NCBI GenBank assembly: GCA_036447375.1
Contig: JAZFUU010000095.1
Location: 1 to 9,235, forward strand
Source: JACZXC01 sp036447375
Lineage (GTDB): Bacteria > Myxococcota_A > UBA9160 > SMWR01
Reading direction: 5' to 3'
DNA: 9,235 nucleotides
Shown: one piece after another, positions 1 through 6,741 of the stretch
Layout of the letters: each line of letters opens with the position of its first letter
Position numbering within the stretch: the stretch's first letter is position 1
The notes under the pieces: model-generated
The model's database searches: none
What the model saw: only the letters and a program-made list of their open reading frames with translations
Told to the model about the DNA's origin: nothing
Program-made: the position numbers and the translations under genes

Positions 1-309
1 CCCGGAAACCGCGGTACCGGCCAGACAGCGCAGTCTTTCCGCATCGAGCTCCGCGGGCTTCCCGATGCCGATCAGCAGAACACGCGGCGTTCGCACGCCG
101 TCCTCGGGGTACAGAAGCAGGGTCTCGCCCGTCTTGCCCCGAAAGTCGCCGCTCGCGAACACCGAGGCAATGCGACCGCCCATGGCGCGATCGAGTGCCG
201 CTACGCGGGAGGGCAACTGGATCTTCTTCGAGTCATTCTGTGCCAGGGGCACGGCCAACAGGTCGACCGCCGTGGTCAGCGGACTCTGGGTATCGAGGAT
301 GACGCGCAT
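1..309 (-). CDS. pepA: Leucyl aminopeptidase (M17 family), N-terminal part only
   Basis: The reverse strand reads open from an ATG at 309 to the window edge, giving 103 codons with no stop, so the gene is cut off. The visible protein matches the N-terminal (non-catalytic) domain of M17 leucyl aminopeptidases. It has a short beta-strand start (MRVILDTQSPLTTAVDLLAV), then LDRAMGG, GDFRGKTGET, and the characteristic RVLLIGIGKPAELDAERLR strand-turn-helix near residues 76-94. In the family this domain packs on the C-terminal dimetal peptidase domain, and the hexamer trims N-terminal residues from peptides in the cytoplasm. The catalytic part is outside the window. The start is supported by an AGGAG five bases upstream. 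It is divergent from tolQ, with 93 nt between the two start codons. The family call is firm from the pattern of this domain; a catalytically inactive paralogue cannot be excluded. Confidence 0.85.
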   Translation of the reverse strand, partial: MRVILDTQSPLTTAVDLLAVPLAQNDSKKIQLPSRVAALDRAMGGRIASVFASGDFRGKTGETLLLYPEDGVRTPRVLLIGIGKPAELDAERLRCLAGTAVSG

Positions 310-314
310 CGCTT

Positions 315-319
315 CTCCT
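315..319 (-). promoter_or_regulatory. Shine-Dalgarno of pepA
   Basis: Read on the reverse strand this is AGGAG, followed by five bases and the ATG at 309. It supports that ATG as the pepA start. I did not find a convincing reverse-strand promoter in the 310-402 spacer. Confidence 0.7.
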
Positions 320-350
320 ATCGCTTCTGCTGGTTTAACGCTGAGATCAG

Positions 351-379
351 TTGAACTCGTACATGCTGTTACCTAGACT
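351..379 (+). promoter_or_regulatory. Sigma70-like promoter of the tol operon
   Basis: TTGAAC at 351-356 (4 of 6 against TTGACA) and TAGACT at 374-379 (4 of 6 against TATAAT) are separated by exactly 17 bases. Transcription would start near 386, leaving a very short leader before the first tolQ ATG at 403. The region is the relatively AT-rich part of the spacer between divergent pepA and tolQ. The call is by eye from consensus and spacing only. Confidence 0.5.
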
Positions 380-402
380 CGGCGCCTCGAAATGAGAGAT
401 CC

Positions 403-1158
403 ATGGGGTGCTTCATCGTCGGGGCGGCGATGGGGGGACGTCTCGCGAGCCTCGACGTACTGAGTCTGATCTGGCAGGCGAGTTGGATTGTCCAGCTCGT
501 CATTCTCCTGCTCGCTCTGCTCTCGGTGGCTTCCTGGGCCATCATCGCCGTTCGCTGGCGTGAGATTTCGCGCGCTGAGCAGGATAGCGAGGCTTTTCTC
601 GAGATCTATCACGACGGCCCCCTCGAGACCGCGTATTCCGCCGCCCGAGATCTCGACCACAGTCCGTTGGCGGCGATCTTCCTGGCCGCCCACGTCGAAA
701 TGAGCCGGCTGGCTCGCCTGGAAGGCAAGGCGGCGCCCACCGAGCTCGAGGAGGCCCAGCTGGACATGCTGTCTCGAAAGATCGGCTGGGCGGCCTCGAG
801 GGAGGCGCTTCGACTGGAGCGAGGGCTGCCGTTCCTGGCAACGACGGGCAGTGCGGCCCCGTTCATCGGCCTGTTCGGAACCGTTGTGGGTATTATCAAT
901 GCGTTTCAGGGAATCGGCCGGGCGGGCTCGGCGAGTCTGGCCGTGGTGGCGCCGGGGATCGCCGAGGCGCTGATCGCCACCGCCATCGGGCTCTTCGCCG
1001 CGATTCCCGCCACGGTTTTCTACAACTTCTTCGTGGGCAAGCTCCGCGGAATTCTGTCGGCTGTCGATCTGTTCACCGAGGAATTCGAGGGCGATCTGCG
1101 CCGGCTCGCCGGCGCCGAGTCTACGGCGCGCCGTTCCGGACACGGGGGAGGGGCGTGA
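403..1158 (+). CDS. tolQ: TolQ, proton-channel subunit of the Tol-Pal motor
   Basis: This is an inner-membrane protein of the MotA/TolQ/ExbB family. With TolR it forms the proton-driven motor that energises TolA during outer-membrane constriction at division. Three membrane segments fit the family: about residues 26-50, 142-169 and 176-210. The last two carry the signature FLATTGSAAPFIGLFGTVVG (144-163) and VVAPGIAEALIATAIGLFAA (181-200), with the conserved Thr/Ala/Gly residues lining the channel. Length is 251 aa against about 230 in E. coli. The start is uncertain. ATG 403 has GAGAGA only three bases upstream. ATG 430 (MGGRLASLDVLSL) gives an N-terminus more like typical TolQ. The gene overlaps tolR by GTGA. 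Gene order tolQ-tolR-tolA-tolB separates it from ExbB or MotA paralogues. Confidence 0.93.
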   Translation: MGCFIVGAAMGGRLASLDVLSLIWQASWIVQLVILLLALLSVASWAIIAVRWREISRAEQDSEAFLEIYHDGPLETAYSAARDLDHSPLAAIFLAAHVEMSRLARLEGKAAPTELEEAQLDMLSRKIGWAASREALRLERGLPFLATTGSAAPFIGLFGTVVGIINAFQGIGRAGSASLAVVAPGIAEALIATAIGLFAAIPATVFYNFFVGKLRGILSAVDLFTEEFEGDLRRLAGAESTARRSGHGGGA

Positions 1159-1565
1159 AGACTTCACACCTCGGCTCGGCTCATCGCCCGCTCTCGGAGA
1201 TCAACGTCACGCCCTTCGTGGACGTGACTCTGGTTCTCCTGGTCATTTTCATGGTGACGGCTCCCATGATGCACGAGGGAATCGACGTCGATTTGCCGGA
1301 GACCACGACCCAGCCGCTCCGCGTTCGGTCCGAGCCGTTGATTCTGACGGTCAAGAAAGACGGCCGCTATTTCCTGGCGCGGACGCAGATTCCCGAAGAC
1401 GAGCTCCGCCAGAAGCTCGAGGCGATCTTTGCGGGACGCGATCGAAAGGAGATCTTTCTGCGGGCAGACCAGGATGCGCCCTACAAGTGGGTGGTGCGTG
1501 CGCTCGCCGCCGCTCGTGAGGCAGGGGCGACCCAGCTCGGCATGGTGACCGAGCCCGAGTCCTAG
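1155..1565 (+). CDS. tolR: TolR, ExbD/TolR-family stator subunit
   Basis: TolR is a bitopic inner-membrane protein that works with TolQ in proton-driven energy transduction. After a short cytoplasmic tail comes the family hallmark SEINVTPFVDVTLVLLVIFM (residues 14-33). Asp23 in the membrane helix matches the essential proton-carrying aspartate, which is also residue 23 in E. coli TolR. The periplasmic domain follows (APMMHEGIDVDLPET and onward), ending in the usual alpha/beta fold with AAREAGATQLGMVTEP. Length is 136 aa, normal for the family (E. coli 142). The start is GTG at 1155, whose last two bases form part of the tolQ stop. A strong purine-rich GGGGGAGGGG at 1144-1153 sits just upstream. 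The GTGA overlap implies translational coupling with tolQ. Confidence 0.93.
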   Translation: MKTSHLGSAHRPLSEINVTPFVDVTLVLLVIFMVTAPMMHEGIDVDLPETTTQPLRVRSEPLILTVKKDGRYFLARTQIPEDELRQKLEAIFAGRDRKEIFLRADQDAPYKWVVRALAAAREAGATQLGMVTEPES

Positions 1566-1584
1566 CTTTTCGCGGGGTTGTGGA

Positions 1585-2277
1585 GTGACTTCGGCGCGGG
1601 AAGTCGGATTTCTGCTCGGGGGAACGTCGCGACGGGAGGCTCGCCGCGCGCTGGCGTTGTCGGCCGGGGGGCATCTGGTGCTATTGGGCCTGCTGATCGC
1701 GATTCCGGAGACTCGATTCGTGGCGCCCCTGGACACGATTGCGGTAGAGCTGGTGGCGTCCATTTCTCTGCCGGTCCGGGCGGCGAAGCGGCCGGAAACG
1801 CGATTGCCATCGCCGGTGCCCAAGCCACCGGTGCCCCAGAAGGTCGTGTTGCCGGAAGAGCCCGTGCTTCCGGAGCCCGTCGTGGACCTGGAGCAGGAGT
1901 ACGAAGAACTGATGGCGCAGCTCCGCGAGGAAATGGGCGAGGAGGCCCCGGAACGCGCCGTGGCCGTGTCGCCCGCGGTCCCGGGAGTTCGGGTGGTCTC
2001 GCCTGAGGTGGCGGCCTGGGTTCGGAAGGCAAAGATCCATGTGCGAAGCGTGTGGGTGCTTTCGCCGGGGTTCCGGACCCAGGCGCTCCAGACCCACGTC
2101 GCGGTCGACCTCGATGCCGGGGGGGGCGTGATCGGAGAGCCGCGTGTGGTGCGGCGCTCCGGAAACCCCTGGTATGACGAAAATGTGGTTCGGGCGATCC
2201 AGAAGGCCAGCCCGCTGCCGGCTCCGCCGGAGGCCGGTGAGTGGGCCTTCGTGTTCGTCCCCCAGGACAGCTACTGA
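1585..2277 (+). CDS. tolA: TolA-like protein with TonB/TolA C-terminal domain
   Basis: This is an envelope-spanning energy-transducing protein, inferred to be the TolA partner of TolQR. Residues 22-42 form one membrane helix (LALSAGGHLVLLGLLIAI). A proline/valine-rich stretch follows (69-100, with SPVPKPPVPQ), then an acidic predicted coiled coil (101-124). The C-terminal domain (about 138-230) carries DLDAGGGVIGEPRVVRRSG and NPWYDENVVRAIQKASPLP, the pattern of TolA_C/TonB_C domains. At 230 aa it is much shorter than E. coli TolA (421 aa) and lacks the long Ala/Lys-rich helical arm, so it looks halfway between TolA and TonB. Position between tolR and tolB argues for TolA. GTG 1585 is chosen because GGGG at 1574-1577 lies seven bases upstream and the helix begins soon after. 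The tolR stop is 19 nt upstream. Confidence 0.82.
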   Translation: MTSAREVGFLLGGTSRREARRALALSAGGHLVLLGLLIAIPETRFVAPLDTIAVELVASISLPVRAAKRPETRLPSPVPKPPVPQKVVLPEEPVLPEPVVDLEQEYEELMAQLREEMGEEAPERAVAVSPAVPGVRVVSPEVAAWVRKAKIHVRSVWVLSPGFRTQALQTHVAVDLDAGGGVIGEPRVVRRSGNPWYDENVVRAIQKASPLPAPPEAGEWAFVFVPQDSY

Positions 2278-3594
2278 ATGGACAGGGCACGGTCTCTGCT
2301 GGCGATCCTGTCCCTTCTCGCCGGGGGACCCGTGGCGGCCCAGGAGCGGCCGACGGTGGTGGTGACGCCCGGGACGCAGCACCAGTACCGCGTTGCCGTA
2401 CAGCGCTTCGCGGATTTCTCGACTCAGCCGGATTCGAGCCGGGCCTCTACGTTTCGCCGCGACCTGATTCGGGCCCTCGACTTCGCGAGTGTTTTCGTCA
2501 GCATCGACCTCGGGGCCTTCCTCGGTCCCGAGGTCACAGAAGCCGCGGAAGCGCCTCCGGTCTGCTCCGATTGGGCTCAGATCGGCGCCGATGTTCTCGT
2601 GAAGGGGGAGATCCGGAACACGGCGGAGCGCAGCGAGGCGGAGTTCAGTGTCTGGGATACGGTCCGCTGCCGCATGCTGCTCCACCGCGTCCACCACGCC
2701 CCCGCTGGCGATTCTCGGATCGCTGCCCGGCGCATCGCCGACGATCTGGCGGAGGAGTTCACGGGGGTGCGCGGTGTCGCCGCTACCGAGCTCGCGTATG
2801 TTTCGGATCGCTCCGGGACTCCCGAGATCTACGTCATGGAGACCGACGGCGGTAACCGGCGCCCGGTGACGTCGAACGGGTCCATCAACAATTTCCCGTC
2901 CTGGTCTCCGGACGGGAAGTCGATTCTCTACACGTCGTACCAGTTGGGGAATCGACCCAGACTCTATTTGAGTTCCCGTGGCCGCGGCCGACCCGGACCG
3001 CTTCTTCCCCGGGTCGCTTCCGACCTGCCGCAATACCGGGCGGTGTTCGACCCCACGGGAAGGAACCTGGCGCTGGTGCTCAGTGCCGAGGGAGCCGCCG
3101 ATATCTTTACGGCTCGCGCCAGCGGCCGCCGTCTGCGGCGGCTGACGAAGAACCGAGCCATCGACATCGCCCCGACCTGGTCGCCGGACGGCAAGCGGAT
3201 CGCCTTCGTATCGGACCGGTCGGGATCGCCACAGATCTACATCATGCGGGCCGACGGGAAGAACATTCGCCGACTGACCTACCAGGGGACGTACAACACG
3301 CATCCGGACTGGTCACCGGATGGGCGCTGGATCGTGTATGAAACGCGGCTGGAGGGGCAGTTCGACATCTGGTTGATCGATCCCGAGGGAAGTGTCAACG
3401 TCCCCCTGGTATCGCACCCCCGCAGCGACGAGTCGCCGACCTGGGCGCCCAGCGGACGGAAGCTCGCGTTCAGTTCGACGAGGCGAGGCGCGGCGGACAT
3501 CTACATCATCGATGTGAGCGGAGAGAACCTGCGAAGGCTCACCTCGATGGCTGGAAGCAACACCAGTCCGGCTTGGGGACCCCAGCCCCGATAG
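2278..3594 (+). CDS. tolB: TolB, periplasmic beta-propeller of the Tol-Pal system
   Basis: TolB is a periplasmic protein that in the known system binds Pal and is released from it by TolA. A signal peptide covers residues 1-21 (basic MDRAR, hydrophobic LLAILSLLAG, likely cut at AA|Q). The TolB N-terminal domain runs to about 165. A six-bladed PD40/WD40-like propeller follows, with repeated motifs of the type (Y/W)SPDG(K/R)xIxF/Y. SWSPDGKSILYTS is at 208-220, WSPDGKRIAFVSDRSG at 301-316, WSPDGRWIVYE at 345-355 and WAPSGRKLAFSS at 389-400. Blade ends read PEIYVMETDG, PQIYIMRADG and ADIYIIDVSG. Length of 438 aa matches the family (430 in E. coli). The ATG directly abuts the tolA stop TGA with no clear Shine-Dalgarno, so coupled translation is likely. 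Confidence 0.95.
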   Translation: MDRARSLLAILSLLAGGPVAAQERPTVVVTPGTQHQYRVAVQRFADFSTQPDSSRASTFRRDLIRALDFASVFVSIDLGAFLGPEVTEAAEAPPVCSDWAQIGADVLVKGEIRNTAERSEAEFSVWDTVRCRMLLHRVHHAPAGDSRIAARRIADDLAEEFTGVRGVAATELAYVSDRSGTPEIYVMETDGGNRRPVTSNGSINNFPSWSPDGKSILYTSYQLGNRPRLYLSSRGRGRPGPLLPRVASDLPQYRAVFDPTGRNLALVLSAEGAADIFTARASGRRLRRLTKNRAIDIAPTWSPDGKRIAFVSDRSGSPQIYIMRADGKNIRRLTYQGTYNTHPDWSPDGRWIVYETRLEGQFDIWLIDPEGSVNVPLVSHPRSDESPTWAPSGRKLAFSSTRRGAADIYIIDVSGENLRRLTSMAGSNTSPAWGPQPR

Positions 3595-3611
3595 CGCCGG
3601 GTGGAGAGGCG

Positions 3612-3624
3612 AAGGAGGGAGAGG
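3612..3624 (+). promoter_or_regulatory. Ribosome binding site deciding the cpoB start
   Basis: The purine run AAGGAGGGAGAGG contains a full Shine-Dalgarno and lies three bases before ATG 3628 (AGGAGG core ten bases before it). The in-frame GTG at 3601 lies upstream of this site and would place a run of arginines before the signal peptide. ATG 3628 is therefore preferred. Confidence 0.75.
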
Positions 3625-3627
3625 ACA

Positions 3628-4392
3628 ATGAGGAGCCGTGGTGCCGCGAGAGGGATCGCGCTCGCCCTCGGGCTTGCGCTGGGGGCGCTGGCGACGGGTT
3701 GTGTGACCGTGGCCGAGTTTCGAAAACTCGAACGGACAGTCATCGATCTGAGGCGCAGTGGCGGTGGTGACGGGGTCGGCAGCGAGCGTCTGGCGGACCT
3801 CGCTTCCCAGCTGGAGAGCCTCGAGACCGAGCTCGCGCGGCTCGAGGGTCGATTGGAGGTGACCGAGCACGACGTGGAGACGGCGGTGACTGAGGCCCAC
3901 GCGGCTCGCGCCGACGCCGCAGCCGCCGCAATCGGGCTCGAGCGCCGCCCGGAGGACCCCCCGAAACGGACGTCCGCCGAGCCCAGGGAAAATGACGTCT
4001 CCCATCCCGCTTCGGACGATGTGCGCGCCTACCGCGCCGCCTACGGGGCCTGGAGGAACCGAGATCTGCCCCTCTGTATTGACCAGTTTCGCCAGTTTCT
4101 ACAGAATTACCCGGATTCCGCCTACGCGGATGACGCGACGTACTGGATGGCGGACTGCTATTTCAGGGATGGGGACTTCAAGACCGCGATCTTGCGGTTC
4201 GATGCCGTGGTCGTCCGATATCCAACGGGCAATAAAGCCGCGGACGCGCTCTACCGAGAGGGAGAAGCCCTGCTTCGGTTGGGGCGCGGCAGGGTAGCCG
4301 GAAGGGCATTCGAGCGGGTGTTACGGGAGTATCCCGATTCGGCCCGCGCACCGGAAGCGCAGCGACAACTGGATCTTCTCGGATCCGGATGA
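3628..4392 (+). CDS. cpoB: CpoB/YbgF-type Tol-associated TPR lipoprotein
   Basis: In E. coli CpoB (YbgF) is periplasmic and coordinates PBP1B peptidoglycan synthesis with Tol-driven outer-membrane constriction. From ATG 3628 the protein is 254 aa. A lipoprotein signal peptide ends in the lipobox LATG|C with Cys25. The residue after the Cys is Val, not Asp, compatible with outer-membrane sorting. A coiled coil (about 52-106, with LASQLESLETELARLEGRLE) corresponds to the trimerisation region. An acidic/Pro linker leads to three tandem TPR units at about 132-250, including CIDQFRQFLQNYPDSAYADD, YWMADCYFRDGDFKTAILRF and FERVLREYPDSARAPEAQ, the standard YbgF C-terminal pattern. The family's E. coli member is soluble, so the lipid anchor differs. 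A BamD-like outer-membrane lipoprotein is the main alternative, but the coiled coil and position after tolB favour CpoB. Confidence 0.85.
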   Translation: MRSRGAARGIALALGLALGALATGCVTVAEFRKLERTVIDLRRSGGGDGVGSERLADLASQLESLETELARLEGRLEVTEHDVETAVTEAHAARADAAAAAIGLERRPEDPPKRTSAEPRENDVSHPASDDVRAYRAAYGAWRNRDLPLCIDQFRQFLQNYPDSAYADDATYWMADCYFRDGDFKTAILRFDAVVVRYPTGNKAADALYREGEALLRLGRGRVAGRAFERVLREYPDSARAPEAQRQLDLLGSG

Positions 4393-4405
4393 GCAGGGGG
4401 AAACG

Positions 4406-4768
4406 TTGAAGAAGCGGGACATAACGAAGTTGGAGAAAATTTTGTTGGCCCAGCGTGAGCAATTGGTGGGGCACTCCCAGCGCGCGCTCTCCGACGAGAT
4501 CCATGTCGATCCGGATGACTTTCCCGATGAGATGGATACCGCGTCATCGGAGGTGAATCTCCAGTTCGCCGGTCGCTTGCGCGAGCGCGAGCAGGGGTTG
4601 CTGACAAAGATCGATGCCGCTCTGCTCAAAATCGAAGAAGGTGAGTACGGGGCCTGCGTCACCTGCGGAGAGGAGATCGGCGTCAAGCGCCTCGAAGCGC
4701 GACCTGTCGCCGAACTCTGCATCGACTGCAAGTCGGAGCAAGAAAAAATCGAACGCCGTACGGCCTAG
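4406..4768 (+). CDS. dksA: DksA/TraR-family RNA polymerase-binding zinc-finger protein
   Basis: DksA-type proteins enter the RNA polymerase secondary channel and, with ppGpp, adjust transcription during starvation. This protein has 120 aa. Residues 4-75 are predicted coiled coil, with the tip FPDEMDTAS (39-47). Asp41, Asp44 and Ala46 line up with the functional DxxDxA tip of E. coli DksA (Asp71, Asp74, Ala76). A C4 zinc finger follows at Cys84, Cys87, Cys105 and Cys108 (C-x2-C-x17-C-x2-C), containing GVKRLEARP and LCIDCK as in DksA. It is shorter than E. coli DksA (151 aa) at the N-terminus only, which is common outside gammaproteobacteria. The start is TTG 4406, supported by AGGGGG at 4395-4400 and by the absence of an in-frame ATG. 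It begins 13 nt after the cpoB stop, so it is probably transcribed with the tol genes. Confidence 0.9.
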   Translation: MKKRDITKLEKILLAQREQLVGHSQRALSDEIHVDPDDFPDEMDTASSEVNLQFAGRLREREQGLLTKIDAALLKIEEGEYGACVTCGEEIGVKRLEARPVAELCIDCKSEQEKIERRTA

Positions 4769-4785
4769 GAGCTGATTCGAGCTCC
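4768..4785 (+). other. Perfect 6-bp hairpin at the dksA stop
   Basis: GGAGCT at 4768-4773 is complementary to AGCTCC at 4780-4785 around a six-base loop. It starts on the last base of the dksA stop codon and lies in the 51-nt dksA-tsaD spacer. No T tract follows, so it is not a standard intrinsic terminator. It could stabilise the mRNA 3' end or be incidental. Confidence 0.35.
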
Positions 4786-4819
4786 GGCCGGCTCGGCGCG
4801 ACCCCGCTCGAGAACCCCC

Positions 4820-5872
4820 ATGACCCAACCCGAGGTCATTCTCGGCATCGAGAGTTCCTGCGACGAAATGGCCGCGGCGGTGGTTCGCCACGGCCATGAG
4901 ATCTTGGCCAGCGTGGTTCGCGGCCAGGACGCGGTGCACCGGCCCTACGGAGGCGTGGTGCCGGAGCTGGCCTCTCGCGACCACGTGCGGACGGTTTCCG
5001 CCGTGGTGGAGGCGGCTCTCGCCGATGCCAAGATCACACTGGGGGATCTCGACGCCGTGGCGGTGACGCCGGGGCCGGGCCTGGTGGGTTCGCTGCTCGT
5101 GGGTCTGTCGTTTGGAAAGGCTCTGGCCTATCGGCTGGGAATTCCGTTGGTGGGGGTGCACCACATCGTCGGGCATCTGGCCGCGGCCGAGCTGGCCGAC
5201 GCGCGACTGCGTCCTCCCTATCTGGGTCTCGCCGTTTCGGGGGCCCACACCGCGCTCTACCGGATCCGGGCCGATGGGCCGCCGCTCCTGCTCGGTCAGA
5301 CCCGCGACGACGCGGTGGGCGAGTGCTTCGACAAGGTCGCCAAGCTCCTGGGCCTGCCCTTTCCGGGCGGCCCCGCGGTATCGGCGGCCGCGGTCGCAGG
5401 CGATCCGGGGACGGTGGAATTTCCGCGTCCGATGCTGCGCGCCGAGGGTCTCGACTTTTCGTTCAGCGGTCTGAAGACGGCGGTGGCTCTCGAGGTGGAG
5501 CGTCGGCGTCGCGATTCACCGCTTTCGCCTCGCGCCGTGTCGGATCTGGCGGCTTCCTTCGAGGCTGCGGCGGTCGACGTGTTGGTGGCGCGGGCTCGCG
5601 CCGCCATGGCGCAGGAGCAGCCGACGCGACTCGCGGTCGTCGGTGGCGTGGCCGCCAACGCACGGCTCCGCGAGCGCATGGCGGCTGCGGCGGAGCGGGA
5701 CGGCTTCGAGGTGGTGTTTCCGCCGCCGGCTCTGTGCACCGACAACGCGGTGATGATCGCCGCGGCCGGGTACGCGATGCTGACCCGGGGGGAGCGGCAC
5801 GGCCTCGGACTCAATTCCTTCTCACGCGTTCCCATCGACGCGCCGCCCTGGATGTCGTCGGCGTCCTCGTGA
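4820..5872 (+). CDS. tsaD: TsaD, tRNA N6-threonylcarbamoyladenosine transferase
   Basis: TsaD (Kae1/Gcp/YgjD) transfers the threonylcarbamoyl group from threonylcarbamoyl-AMP to A37 of ANN-decoding tRNAs, with TsaB and TsaE as partners. All family blocks are present in 350 aa. ILGIESSCDE (7-16) and TPGPGLVGSLLVG (83-95) are at the start. The metal ligands H115 and H119 lie in HHIVGHLAAAE. VSGAHT is at 139-144 and DDAVGECFDKVAKLLGLPFP at 163-182. FSFSGLKTAV (213-222), VVGGVAANARLR (273-284) and CTDNAVMIAAAG (306-317) complete the ASKHA nucleotide and metal site, with Asp308. The usual VSGGHT is VSGAHT here. ATG 4820 gives the expected N-terminus, although the upstream Shine-Dalgarno is weak. 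The stop overlaps the rsmA start. Confidence 0.96.
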   Translation: MTQPEVILGIESSCDEMAAAVVRHGHEILASVVRGQDAVHRPYGGVVPELASRDHVRTVSAVVEAALADAKITLGDLDAVAVTPGPGLVGSLLVGLSFGKALAYRLGIPLVGVHHIVGHLAAAELADARLRPPYLGLAVSGAHTALYRIRADGPPLLLGQTRDDAVGECFDKVAKLLGLPFPGGPAVSAAAVAGDPGTVEFPRPMLRAEGLDFSFSGLKTAVALEVERRRRDSPLSPRAVSDLAASFEAAAVDVLVARARAAMAQEQPTRLAVVGGVAANARLRERMAAAAERDGFEVVFPPPALCTDNAVMIAAAGYAMLTRGERHGLGLNSFSRVPIDAPPWMSSASS

Positions 5873-6741
5873 GCGCGGCGGAAGTCCGTTCGTTCCTGGA
5901 GAGGCACTCGCTGCGGGCCCAGCGCGACCTGGGTCAGAACTTTCTCTTCGATGAAAATCTGGCCCGCCGGCTCGCCGAGCTGGCGGGCGTCGAGGCGACG
6001 GACACCGTCGTCGAGATCGGAACCGGGCTCGGCACCCTGACCCGCGCCCTGGCTGCGCGGGCGTCGCGGGTGGTGACCCTCGAGGTGGATTCGGGTCTGG
6101 TGGCGGCCCTGCGCGGGGACTCCCTGCTCCCCGACAATGTCGAGCTGATCCACGCCGATGCGCTGAAGTTCGACCTGGCGGGTCTGGTCCGAACCGCTCG
6201 CCCCCCGATTCGCATCGTCGCCAATCTTCCCTACTCGATCGCGGCGCCGATCCTGCGGCGGCTGCTCGATTTGCGCGGGTCGCTGACGGACTGGTCGGTC
6301 ATGCTTCAGCGCGAAGTGGCCGAGCGACTCTGCGCGGCTCCCGGCCGGCGGACCTATGGCTCGTTGACGGTGCTGCATGCCGTGTGCGTCGACGTGTCGC
6401 CGTCGATGCAACTCGAGCCCCGTTGCTTCTATCCGGTGCCCCGGGTTCGCTCGACGTTTCTCACGCTCCGGCCTCTCGATCAGCCCCTCGTCGGCGAGGC
6501 CGAGCTGGCGTGGGTGGAGCGCGTGTCGCGCGCTGCCTTCTCACAACGGCGCAAGACCCTGGTGAACGCACTTCGCGGCTCGCTCGAGCCACGTCCCGAT
6601 CCCGGTTCCGTCGAGCGTATCCTGGCTCGCCTCGGTGTGTCTCCGCGCATCCGTGCCGAGCGCCTGGATCCCGGCCAGATGGTCGATCTCGCCCGGGCGC
6701 TGGCTTCCCCGAGCCCCCTGCCGCCGGGGTCCGGCTCGTGA
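5869..6741 (+). CDS. rsmA: RsmA/KsgA, 16S rRNA adenine dimethyltransferase
   Basis: RsmA uses S-adenosylmethionine to dimethylate the two adjacent adenosines in helix 45 of 16S rRNA late in 30S assembly. The 290-aa protein shows LGQNFL (21-26) and the SAM-binding motif EIGTGLGTLT (49-58). VTLEVDSGL is motif II and ADALKFDL motif III. The catalytic NLPYSI (119-124), MLQREVAERL (145-154), FYPVPRVRST (187-196) and FSQRRKTLVNAL also match. The open frame extends back to 5323 through tsaD, but homology starts only at the GTG 5869, which overlaps the tsaD stop in a GTGA. That start gives a family-typical length (E. coli 273) and N-terminus (SAAEVRSFLERHSLRAQRDL). The C-terminus ends in a short Pro/Ser/Gly tail. 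The usual EIGPG is EIGTG, a tolerated variant. Confidence 0.95.
   Translation: MSAAEVRSFLERHSLRAQRDLGQNFLFDENLARRLAELAGVEATDTVVEIGTGLGTLTRALAARASRVVTLEVDSGLVAALRGDSLLPDNVELIHADALKFDLAGLVRTARPPIRIVANLPYSIAAPILRRLLDLRGSLTDWSVMLQREVAERLCAAPGRRTYGSLTVLHAVCVDVSPSMQLEPRCFYPVPRVRSTFLTLRPLDQPLVGEAELAWVERVSRAAFSQRRKTLVNALRGSLEPRPDPGSVERILARLGVSPRIRAERLDPGQMVDLARALASPSPLPPGSGS

Noticed and set aside
1681..3303. Long reverse-strand open frame of 540 codons
   Set aside because: It lies antisense to tolA and tolB, is Arg/His/Pro-rich and has no domain pattern. In high-GC DNA the complement of a coding frame often stays open. The same applies to the reverse frames at 373-1167, 5296-6411 and 7081-8115.
4768..4785. 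Terminator between dksA and tsaD
   Set aside because: A perfect 6-bp hairpin exists but no T tract follows, so it is recorded only as a hairpin.
5323..6741. 472-aa open frame apparently giving RsmA a 180-residue N-terminal extension
   Set aside because: The part before 5869 is read out of frame through tsaD, which has all its family motifs. The extension is low-complexity Arg/Gly/Ala sequence without homology features. RsmA begins at GTG 5869.
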